NCBI GenBank assembly: GCA_031288575.1 | Contig: JAITRD010000257.1 | Coordinates: 1-8,799 of the forward strand | DNA: 8,799 bases | Source of the DNA: Treponema sp. | Lineage (GTDB): Bacteria > Spirochaetota > Spirochaetia > Treponematales > Breznakiellaceae | Reading direction: 5' to 3' | Shown: positions 1-6,658 of the stretch, piece by piece | How positions within the stretch are numbered: position 1 is the first letter of the stretch | Layout: each line of letters opens with the position of its first letter | Made by a program: the position numbers and the translations under genes | The notes under the pieces: generated by a model | What the model was told of the DNA's origin: nothing | What the model saw: only the letters and a program-made list of their open reading frames with translations | The model's database searches: none

Positions 1-1282
1 GGCGCACCTCCTGGGGATTTGCCTCGATAACCGAGGCCACAATGGCCGCCAGGGCCTTCCGGTCCGTAAGCTGTTCCCAGCCCCGCTCCTTGATGATAAT
101 TTCCGGGTCCCGGTCTTCCCGCAGTACCGCGGTGATGATCTGTTTGGCGATGCTGCCGTGGATCCGCCTTTCCTTGAGAATTTTCAGGATCTCCGCAAAA
201 CGCCGGGGGCAAAGGGGCGTGTCCGGGGAGGTAAAACCCAGGCGCCTCCATTCTTTGACCACATAGGAGGCCATCCACTGGGCCGACTCCCGGGGGGAGG
301 CCCCCATAGCCGCGGTCTGTTCAAAATAGTCGGCCCGGCTTTTTTCGTCGCAGACAAATTCCGCCTGAAACTGGGTAAGGCCGTATTCCCCCATTACCCG
401 GTTTCTCCGGGCCTCGGGCAGTTCAACGGCGGTGTTTCCCGGGGCTTCCAGAACATCCGGCCCCGGAATAAAGGGGGGCGTGTCCACGGGGGCAAACCGG
501 GCAGGTTCCCCGGGGGCGCGGGTTTGGAAGGATTCGGTGGCGTTTTTGGCCTCGTTCCAGATCCGGCTTTCGCTTATGACCGTCCCTCCCTGGGTAACAA
601 TCTCTTCCTGCCGGGAAAGCTCGGCATTAACCGCCTTATAGACAAAGTTAAAGGAATTCAGGTTCCTGAGCTTGACAAAATTAACCGGAGGCGCCGGGTA
701 GGGCGCCATGGCCACATAGGCGTTGCAGCGGATGACGCTCTCCGCCGGGTAAGGCGGAATAATTTCGAGGTACTGGATCCGGCGCCGCAGGTCGGATAAA
801 AAAACCTCCGCCTCTTCCCCAATTTCAAAATCCGCCGCGGTTTTGATCCGCAGGCTCGGCATCCCCGCCCGGGAATAATCCATCCGGGTAATGTTCTGCC
901 GGATAAGCCGCCCCGCGTCCTCCTCCAGCCTTATTTCCGTAATGCCTATCCGTTTTTTCCGGCGGTGGAACATGATGTCCATGGCGGCCTCTGCCCCAAG
1001 CTTGATGGAGAGCCGGGAAATGTCATGCCCCTCGGGCAATTTGCGGGTGCCCAGGTTCCGCTCGAAGGAAGCCTCCCGCAGGATGGCTCCCCCCAGGCCC
1101 CGGATGAGCAAATAGGCCTTTTGCAGCGCCAGGGGGTTAATTTCCGGCCGGGCCCCCCCTTCTCCCCGGCAAACCGGGCATGATCCAAAATGCCCTCCCT
1201 CGTCGGCGGTACAGGCGCAGAAGGTTTTAACCCCGGCAAGCAATAAAATACGGACTTCCAGTGAAATATAGGATTTAAACAC
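1..1282 (-). CDS. gatB: Divergent GatB-like Asp/Glu-tRNA amidotransferase subunit B, 3' end cut off
   Basis: Reading the minus strand from GTG at 1282 gives 427 uninterrupted codons that run off the window start; GatB is usually about 475-490 residues, so roughly 50 C-terminal residues are missing. GatB is the tRNA-binding kinase/transamidase subunit of GatCAB, which converts mischarged Glu-tRNA(Gln) or Asp-tRNA(Asn). Visible family marks are a zinc-type cysteine set (C22, C24, C35, C38, with CPVC), RIGIT followed by LEEDAG (119-124), VKLRNLNSFNFV (203-214) and a C-terminal GatB/YqeY helical domain from about residue 300. Many hallmark residues differ: the GLEVH motif reads SLEVR (His to Arg at 11), EEDAGK ends in Arg, the usual YPDLPKGYQISQ stretch reads roughly as TRKLPEGHDISR, LEIVSEPD is replaced by LRIKTAADF, and RYFPEPDLPP is reduced to RFAPVDTPP. 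I therefore see a GatB homologue, perhaps a diverged paralogue. Start choice: GTG preceded by AAGGAAGGG at 8 nt. The family is sure; activity as GatB is not. Confidence 0.85.
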   Translation of the reverse strand, partial: MFKSYISLEVRILLLAGVKTFCACTADEGGHFGSCPVCRGEGGARPEINPLALQKAYLLIRGLGGAILREASFERNLGTRKLPEGHDISRLSIKLGAEAAMDIMFHRRKKRIGITEIRLEEDAGRLIRQNITRMDYSRAGMPSLRIKTAADFEIGEEAEVFLSDLRRRIQYLEIIPPYPAESVIRCNAYVAMAPYPAPPVNFVKLRNLNSFNFVYKAVNAELSRQEEIVTQGGTVISESRIWNEAKNATESFQTRAPGEPARFAPVDTPPFIPGPDVLEAPGNTAVELPEARRNRVMGEYGLTQFQAEFVCDEKSRADYFEQTAAMGASPRESAQWMASYVVKEWRRLGFTSPDTPLCPRRFAEILKILKERRIHGSIAKQIITAVLREDRDPEIIIKERGWEQLTDRKALAAIVASVIEANPQEVR

Positions 1283-1290
1283 CGGTCTAT

Positions 1291-1299
1291 CCCTTCCTT
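1291..1299 (-). promoter_or_regulatory. Shine-Dalgarno site of the gatB-like gene
   Basis: AAGGAAGGG on the minus strand lies 8 nt upstream of GTG at 1282. It supports the non-ATG start, and the SLEV motif expected at the very N-terminus of GatB follows immediately. Confidence 0.7.
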
Positions 1300-1331
1300 T
1301 TAAAAAAACTGATGGAAAATTTACCATTATG

Positions 1332-1360
1332 AATGTATAATAAATTACTCGGTGAAGCAA
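1332..1360 (-). promoter_or_regulatory. Candidate sigma-70-like promoter for the gatB-like gene
   Basis: On the minus strand TTGCTT (1355-1360) is followed by an AT-rich stretch with TATACA (1334-1339, 15-nt spacer) or TACATT (1332-1337, 17-nt spacer). It sits in the AT-rich part of the divergent intergenic gap, about 50 nt upstream of the GTG. Matches are partial; this is a guess from composition and spacing. Confidence 0.3.
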
Positions 1361-1425
1361 TTCTAAAAAACAACGCGAATTGAGCTTGTTCCAATCTCCG
1401 GCGGCATTTGGGGAGTACAAAATAT

Positions 1426-1454
1426 TTGACTTTTTAGGGCCCATGGATTAGTCT
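1426..1454 (+). promoter_or_regulatory. Candidate promoter for the glycoside hydrolase gene
   Basis: TTGACT (1426-1431) is a good -35 match; a 17-nt spacer leads to TAGTCT (1449-1454), a weak -10. A start near 1461 would leave a very short leader ending in the strong Shine-Dalgarno. The element could drive the whole plus-strand block, since the following gaps are short. Confidence 0.35.
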
Positions 1455-1463
1455 CGATGAGAT

Positions 1464-1471
1464 AAAAGGAG
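1464..1471 (+). promoter_or_regulatory. Shine-Dalgarno site of the glycoside hydrolase
   Basis: AAAAGGAG lies 5 nt before GTG at 1477, which decides this non-ATG start over any ATG further in. Confidence 0.7.
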
Positions 1472-1476
1472 TTTTT

Positions 1477-2724
1477 GTGACAAAACATGATTTTCCCAAA
1501 ATTCACTTTTATGATCAGGATTTTGTGGATATATATGATAAAACCTGGGCCTGGATACAGGATTGCTGGAACATGGGAAGCGAAAGCAGTGTCCTTGAGG
1601 GGAAATTTTTTTCCTATCCCGGAAGCGTGGTGATTCACCAGGCCGACGCTATTTTTTCCTCCTTTTTTCTTGTTTATTCAAACCGGATTTACCAGGCTCA
1701 TCCTACCCTGGATATCTTTTATGAACGCCAAGAATCCAGCGGCGCTATCCGGTCCGCCTATGACATTGAAACCGGCCTCCCGGTGCTGGAGGCGGATAAT
1801 CCCGAAGGGCTGGGGATGCCCCTTTTTGCCTGGGCGGAATTTAATCTTTATCATAAATCGGCCAATAAGAAAAGGGTTAAGGATGTTATCCCCATACTCC
1901 ATAAATATATTGGCTGGATTGACGCGGCCTTTAAGCAGCCCAACGGCCTGTACATGGTTCCCCTGAGCGCCGGGGGCATGGCCAATTCCCCCCGGGAAAA
2001 TGCCGCCTATCCCATGGACTTTAATACCATGATGGCCATCAACGTGCTGTATATGTCGGCCCTGGCGGACATTCTCAATGACAAAGAGGCGAGTTTTCAG
2101 TATAAACGGCAGTATTTTTCCCTAAAAACCCGGATTAATACCCTCATGTGGGACCGGGAGGACGGTTTTTACCACGACATTGACAGCCAGGAAATAAAGC
2201 TTCCCATAAAGACCATTGCCGGCTACTGGCCCCTTCTGGCGGAGATTCCCAACGACGACAAGGCCGCCCGGATTATCGACAAGCTCCAGGACCCCCAGTT
2301 TTTCGGCGCCCCCCATCCCTTTCCGACGGTGGCGGTGAACGAGCCGGCCTTTACCGAATCCGGCGGCGGTTACCGGGGATCGGTTTTTCCCCACCTGACC
2401 TTTATGGTAATCAAGGGGCTTGAACGGTACCAGCGCTGGGATTTGGCCCGGGAATGTGCCATCAGGCACCTCTACTTTGTCCTGGATTCCATGAGCCCCG
2501 ACGGGAACCACCACAAGGGAAACCTCTGGGAGGCCTACCTTCCCCTGCAAGAGGGGCCCGCCTTATGGCCGGAGAGAAACGATTTTCCCCGGCCTCAGTA
2601 CCTTACCTACGACGCCCTTTCCACCATCTGCCTGACCATAGAAAACATTGTGGGGCTTTTTATATCCCTCCCCCGGAAAACCGTGGACTGGATCATTCCC
2701 AACCTGGAAGTAATGGGGGTGTAA
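1477..2724 (+). CDS. MGH1-like / trehalase-fold glycoside hydrolase, truncated by an in-frame TAA
   Basis: The 415 residues before the stop match the (alpha/alpha)6-barrel glycoside hydrolases of the MGH1-like, GH63/GH37-related group. Family landmarks in order are the FYERQESSGAIR segment (81-92), the GGMANSPR loop (166-173), PMDFNTMMA (179-187), TIAGYWPLLAEI (246-257), LQDPQFFGAPHPFPT (270-284), GGGYRGSVFPHLTF (296-309) followed by VIKGLERY, and NLWEAYLP (349-356), whose E352 is the likely catalytic base. There is no signal peptide, so the enzyme should be cytoplasmic; the substrate, probably an oligosaccharide or glycoside, cannot be named. Two oddities: relatives as I know them have Asp in the loop (GMDNxPR), whereas here residue 169 is Ala (GCC at 1981-1983), and the frame is closed by TAA just before the usual C-terminal strands, which continue in frame downstream. 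Start GTG at 1477 has a strong Shine-Dalgarno. It may be a young pseudogene, or a recoded or inactive homologue. Confidence 0.8.
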   Translation: MTKHDFPKIHFYDQDFVDIYDKTWAWIQDCWNMGSESSVLEGKFFSYPGSVVIHQADAIFSSFFLVYSNRIYQAHPTLDIFYERQESSGAIRSAYDIETGLPVLEADNPEGLGMPLFAWAEFNLYHKSANKKRVKDVIPILHKYIGWIDAAFKQPNGLYMVPLSAGGMANSPRENAAYPMDFNTMMAINVLYMSALADILNDKEASFQYKRQYFSLKTRINTLMWDREDGFYHDIDSQEIKLPIKTIAGYWPLLAEIPNDDKAARIIDKLQDPQFFGAPHPFPTVAVNEPAFTESGGGYRGSVFPHLTFMVIKGLERYQRWDLARECAIRHLYFVLDSMSPDGNHHKGNLWEAYLPLQEGPALWPERNDFPRPQYLTYDALSTICLTIENIVGLFISLPRKTVDWIIPNLEVMGV

Positions 2725-2901
2725 AATCTCTCCCTTAAAAAAAACATGATCACCATCCTTTCCAACAAAAGCGGCCGGGGATGGGAAATTCACATGGAAA
2801 GCGAAAAGCTCTATTATTTTACCATTAATATATTGGGGAAAAAGAAAAAAACCCTTCCCATCCCTTCGGGGAAATGTTCCATGCTGATAGATAAGTTATA
2901 G
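2725..2901 (+). pseudogene. In-frame C-terminal remainder of the glycoside hydrolase after the TAA
   Basis: After TAA at 2722-2724 the same reading frame stays open for 58 codons to TAG at 2899-2901. The joined text reads IPNLEVMGV, stop, NLSLKKNMITILSN, then WEIHMESEKLYYFTINI and a final PSGKCSMLIDKL. In relatives the corresponding place reads roughly EEHGIENLRFGNNTVSL and continues into a short beta-rich tail, so the stop stands where Glu is expected (GAA to TAA would be one change). The full frame would be 474 codons plus the terminal stop. An independent small gene starting at ATG 2746 is possible but has no Shine-Dalgarno, only an A-run before it. The homology argument favours one interrupted gene. 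Confidence 0.72.
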
Positions 2902-2936
2902 TTTATCAAGCGGCGTTAATGATTTAAGATCAGATT

Positions 2937-4466
2937 ATGGATGCAAAAAAAAATCCTGTGGCGGTCCTGGAAATCGGTTCTACCGGAATCCGGCTTTTAG
3001 TGGCGGAAATCTCAAAAAACGGCCGGTGGCGGGAACTGGATTGGGCGGGAAAACCCGTAGCCCTGGGGAGGGATGTCTTTACCTCCGGGGAGGTGTCCCG
3101 GGAGTCCTTTTTGGAATGTCTTTCGGTGCTGCAGAATTTCCGGGAGATGCTCCGGGGATGGGGAATCGCCGATGAGGATGTCCATGTAATCGCCACCAGC
3201 GCCCTCCGGGTAGCCCGGAACCGGGACGTGTTTGTGGACCGGGTCCGCCAGGAAACGGGGTTCCGCCTTTCCATTGTGGAGGGGATTGAGGAAAACCGCC
3301 TGATGTACCTGGCGGTCCGTTTTGCCCTGAAAAACGATCTGCCCCTCTTTTGGCGGGCTAATTCCATGATCATTGACGTGGGGGGAGGCTCCACCGAGGT
3401 TATGCTTCTGCGCCGGGGCAAAATGGTGGCCGCCCACAGCCTGCGCTTTGGGACCATCCTTATCGACCAGCAGTCCCGGCTTGCGGTGGGTTCCGCCCAG
3501 CGTTACCTCCATGAAAATATCAGGAACACCTCGGGCCTTTTAAGCGCCGAAATGGATTTGACCCATGTGCGGACCTTTGTGGTGGCCGGCTTTGACGCGC
3601 GGCTGGCGGCGGCCCAGATCGGAACCGAGGTGAATGAATATTGCCGGATTATTGAGCGGAAGGCCTTTATCTCCTTTGTCGAAAAGGTGCAGGATTATAC
3701 TATTGAAGAATGTGTAAGGAAACTGCATATCCCCTACGGAGACGCGGAGGGCTTTATCCCGGGGATCCGGGTCTATAGGCTTTTTCTGGAACGGACCGAT
3801 GCCGCGGAAGCGGTGGTTCCCCTGGTATCTATCCGGGAGGGGCTTCTCATCGATCTGTCCATGGGGGTGGACCCGGAGTTGCAGGAGGAGTTTTTCTCCC
3901 AGATCATTGCCTCCGCGGTCAACCTGGGCAGAAGATACCATTATGACGAGCCCCACAACCTGCACGTGGCAAAACTTTGTTTGGTTCTCTTTGACGCCCT
4001 GGCCCGGGAACACGGGATGAACCGGCGGGAACGGATGATGCTGGAAACGGCGGCTACCCTCCATGATATCGGAATGTATATCCGGGGGTCCCGGCACGAA
4101 AAACACGGCCAGTATATTGTGGCCAATTCGGAGATCTTCGGCCTGCGCCGGGAGGAACTGGACATCATCGCCAATGTGATCGGCTACCACCGGGGGGATC
4201 CCCCCGCTCCGGCGGATATCGACTACATCGCCCTGCAACGGGAGGAACGGGTTTTGGTGCTTAAAATGGCGTCCATACTCCGGGTTGCCGATGCCCTGGA
4301 CCGGGGGCATACCCAGGAGATTCAAAACATTACGGTGGAACGGAAAACTGAAACAATTGTTCTCCATGTCCCGGGCAGCCATGATCTCAGCATGGAGCAG
4401 CGGGGGCTGGAAGAAAAGGCCGGTTTGTTTCAGGATATATTTGGTTTTAAGGTAATTCTTACCTGA
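2937..4466 (+). CDS. ppx: Exopolyphosphatase / guanosine pentaphosphatase (Ppx/GppA) with C-terminal HD domain
   Basis: The 509-residue protein has the two-lobed ASKHA phosphatase fold of Ppx/GppA, which releases phosphate from polyphosphate ends or from pppGpp. Seen: the first phosphate loop VLEIGSTGIRLL (10-21), SALR (88-91), GIEENRLMYL (116-125) carrying the position of the catalytic Glu, and the second loop IIDVGGGSTEV (145-155). From about 330 it carries an HD domain with H343, LHDIG (375-379), H387/H390, YHRGD (417-421) and ADALDRGH (451-458), so all expected HD metal ligands seem present. Length is close to E. coli Ppx (513). The start ATG has only a weak AAGAT-type Shine-Dalgarno, but it lies at the usual distance from the first motif. 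It begins 35 nt after the hydrolase remainder's TAG and ends 6 nt before ppk, so it is probably co-transcribed with ppk as an opposing activity. Whether the main substrate is polyphosphate or pppGpp is not readable; the ppk neighbour favours polyphosphate. Confidence 0.92.
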   Translation: MDAKKNPVAVLEIGSTGIRLLVAEISKNGRWRELDWAGKPVALGRDVFTSGEVSRESFLECLSVLQNFREMLRGWGIADEDVHVIATSALRVARNRDVFVDRVRQETGFRLSIVEGIEENRLMYLAVRFALKNDLPLFWRANSMIIDVGGGSTEVMLLRRGKMVAAHSLRFGTILIDQQSRLAVGSAQRYLHENIRNTSGLLSAEMDLTHVRTFVVAGFDARLAAAQIGTEVNEYCRIIERKAFISFVEKVQDYTIEECVRKLHIPYGDAEGFIPGIRVYRLFLERTDAAEAVVPLVSIREGLLIDLSMGVDPELQEEFFSQIIASAVNLGRRYHYDEPHNLHVAKLCLVLFDALAREHGMNRRERMMLETAATLHDIGMYIRGSRHEKHGQYIVANSEIFGLRREELDIIANVIGYHRGDPPAPADIDYIALQREERVLVLKMASILRVADALDRGHTQEIQNITVERKTETIVLHVPGSHDLSMEQRGLEEKAGLFQDIFGFKVILT

Positions 4467-4470
4467 GGTG
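4465..4470 (+). promoter_or_regulatory. Shine-Dalgarno of ppk overlapping the ppx stop
   Basis: GAGGTG overlaps the TGA of ppx (4464-4466) and precedes ATG at 4473 closely. The arrangement suggests that ribosomes ending ppx reinitiate on ppk, which would couple the amounts of the two proteins. Confidence 0.55.
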
Positions 4471-4472
4471 TT

Positions 4473-6647
4473 ATGGAAAAGGCGGTTTATTTAAACCGGG
4501 AGTTGTCCTGGATAGATTTTAATACCCGGGTTTTGGAGGAGGGGCTCAGGCCGGAACTTCCCCCTTTGGAACGATTTAGGTACCTTGCTATTGTTTCCTC
4601 AAATTTTGACGAATTTTTTATGGTCCGGGTGGCGGCGCTAAAGCGGCGGCTCCGGGAGCGGAAGCGGGGAATACAAACCGGGTCTCCCCCGGACCCATCG
4701 GGGCTCGACCTGGAAAATTTGCTCAAAGAAACGGCGGCCCGGGTCCGTTTTGTTTTTTCCCGCCAGTACGATTGTTTGCTCCGGGAGGTCTTTCCCGCCC
4801 TGGCCCGGGCGGGGCTGGAACTGGTGCGGCCCGGGGATTATTCCGGGGCCCACCGGGACTATCTGGGGTCCCTCTTTATGCGGGAGATTTATCCCGTCCT
4901 TACTCCCCTGCGCATCGAGGACAAGGACGCCCTGCCTTCCATTGAGAGCCTCCGGCTTTATGCGGCCTTTCTCCTTGCCCCCGGTTCCGGGGAAGACCCG
5001 GAGGAAGAATCCCCCGCCGGCGGTGCCTTAGGGGAACATATTTCCATTATTGGGATCCCCCCGGCGCTGAACCGCATTATTTGGCTCCCCGCCGGAGCGG
5101 CGGAACCCCCGGGCCAGGAAAAAATCCCCTGGGCCCTCCTGGATGACGTGGTAATGACCTGGGGGGCTTCCCTGTACCCGGGTTATGTTGTCCGGGAGGG
5201 GATGCTTTTTAAGCTCAACCGGGACGCGGATTTTTCGGTGGATGAAAAACGGGATGAAGATTTTATTGAGGCCATGGAAGAGGTCCTGGTAAACCGGGAA
5301 CGGTCCATGGCGGTGCGGATGGTTTATTCCTCCGGCAGCAAACGGCTCCGGGACGAACTGGCCCGCCGCCTGGAGCTTGAGGAGGACGATCTTTATGAAC
5401 TGCCGGGGCCCCTGTGCCTGGGCAGCCTACAGGATATTACCGCGGTTCCCGGTTTTGATTCCCTGAAGGAGCCTCCCTGGAAGATCTATGCCCATCCGTC
5501 CCTGTTAAAGGACGAAAACATCTGGGACCGCATCAGCCAAGGGGACGTGATGATCCACCTGCCCTATCAATCCTTTGACCCGGTGGCGCGGTTTTTCCAG
5601 GAGGCGGCGGCGGATCCCGCGGTTATCGCCATTAAGACCGCCCTTTACCGGACCAGCGGGGATTCCCCCATCGTCCGGGCCCTGGAAAAGGCCGCCCTGA
5701 AGGGGAAACAGGTAACCGCGGTGGTGGAACTCAAGGCCCGTTTTGACGAGGAGCGGAACATTTCCTGGGCCAACAGGCTGGAAAAGGCCGGGGTTATCGT
5801 GGTCTACGGCCTTGCCCGGCTCAAGGTTCACGCCAAGGTCTCCCTGGTTATGCGCCGGGAGAATGACCGGATCAAGCGTTATGTCCACCTTTCCACGGGG
5901 AACTATAACGACCGCACCGCCAGGTTCTATGAGGATATCGGGATTTTTACCACCCGGGAGGAAATCGCCTATGACGCGGGGCTCCTCTTTAACATGATCA
6001 CCGGCTATTCGGTGATTCATTCCATGCGGCGCCTGGTTATCGCCCCCACGGTCTTGAAGGACCGGCTCCTGGAAAACATCGACCGGGAGGCAAAACGCTC
6101 CGGCCCGGAAAGCCCCGGCCGGATCATGGCGAAGATGAACGCCCTGTCGGATACGGACATCATCGACGCCCTGTACCGGGCCTCCCAGGCGGGGGTGAAG
6201 ATTTTTCTGAATGTGCGGGGGGTGTGCATGCTTATTCCCGGCCTGCCGGGCTTGTCCGAAAACATCCGGGTGGTCAGCGTGATCGACCATTACCTGGAAC
6301 ATTCCCGGATCTTTTATTTCGCCAACGGCGGCGCGGAGGAACTGTACCTGTCCAGCGCGGACTGGATGCCCCGGAATTTGGAGCGGCGGGTGGAACTAAT
6401 GTTCCCGGTGCTTCAGGAGGATCTAAAGGCCCAGGTTTACGGGATCCTTCAAGCTTATTTCCGGGACAACAGCCATGCCTGGCTGCTGGATGAGGGCGGC
6501 CGCTGGACCAGGCTTGAACCGCCCCCCGGGGAAAACCCCTTCCGGGTGCAGGAACGGCTCCTGAAGGAGGCCGCCGAAACCCTGGGGAATCCCTGGGCGG
6601 TCCGGGAGGAATTTATCGTCCGCCGCGGCCCCCAGGGCGAAGGCTGA
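4473..6647 (+). CDS. ppk: Polyphosphate kinase 1 (PPK1)
   Basis: This 724-residue enzyme reversibly moves the terminal phosphate of ATP onto polyphosphate. All four PPK1 regions are present: an N-terminal helical domain with LNRELSWIDFN (7-17) and SSNFDEFFMVR (42-52), a head domain (about 120-330), and two phospholipase-D-like C-terminal domains. Catalytic residues are intact by motif: the autophosphorylated histidine is H453 in LKVHAKV, the second histidine is H610 in YLEHSRIF, and the ligands equivalent to E. coli R375 and R405 are R393 (ALYRT) and R423 (LKARFDEERN). STGNYND (474-480) and LSSADWMPRNLERR (626-639) are further signatures. It is slightly longer than E. coli PPK (688), with extra Pro/Gly/Glu-rich residues around 170-190 in the head domain. 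Usually cytoplasmic or membrane-associated. It sits directly between ppx and the methyltransferase gene in one operon; a phosphate-starvation (Pho) box was not seen. Confidence 0.97.
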   Translation: MEKAVYLNRELSWIDFNTRVLEEGLRPELPPLERFRYLAIVSSNFDEFFMVRVAALKRRLRERKRGIQTGSPPDPSGLDLENLLKETAARVRFVFSRQYDCLLREVFPALARAGLELVRPGDYSGAHRDYLGSLFMREIYPVLTPLRIEDKDALPSIESLRLYAAFLLAPGSGEDPEEESPAGGALGEHISIIGIPPALNRIIWLPAGAAEPPGQEKIPWALLDDVVMTWGASLYPGYVVREGMLFKLNRDADFSVDEKRDEDFIEAMEEVLVNRERSMAVRMVYSSGSKRLRDELARRLELEEDDLYELPGPLCLGSLQDITAVPGFDSLKEPPWKIYAHPSLLKDENIWDRISQGDVMIHLPYQSFDPVARFFQEAAADPAVIAIKTALYRTSGDSPIVRALEKAALKGKQVTAVVELKARFDEERNISWANRLEKAGVIVVYGLARLKVHAKVSLVMRRENDRIKRYVHLSTGNYNDRTARFYEDIGIFTTREEIAYDAGLLFNMITGYSVIHSMRRLVIAPTVLKDRLLENIDREAKRSGPESPGRIMAKMNALSDTDIIDALYRASQAGVKIFLNVRGVCMLIPGLPGLSENIRVVSVIDHYLEHSRIFYFANGGAEELYLSSADWMPRNLERRVELMFPVLQEDLKAQVYGILQAYFRDNSHAWLLDEGGRWTRLEPPPGENPFRVQERLLKEAAETLGNPWAVREEFIVRRGPQGEG

Positions 6648-6653
6648 GAGGTG
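6646..6653 (+). promoter_or_regulatory. Shine-Dalgarno of the methyltransferase gene overlapping the ppk stop
   Basis: GAGAGGTG begins within the TGA of ppk (6645-6647) and lies 5 nt before ATG at 6659. It repeats the overlapping arrangement seen at ppx-ppk and supports translational coupling. Confidence 0.6.
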
Positions 6654-6658
6654 CTTTT

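Noticed and set aside
2737..2745. A AAA AAC slippery heptamer just after the TAA
   Set aside because: The tail is in the same frame as the hydrolase, so a frameshift is not needed to reach it, and the heptamer lies after the stop.
3540..4382. Long antisense frames opposite ppx, ppk and rlmI (also 5505-6302 and 6674-7531)
   Set aside because: They are shadows caused by high GC at codon third positions; the sense strands encode clear full-length families.
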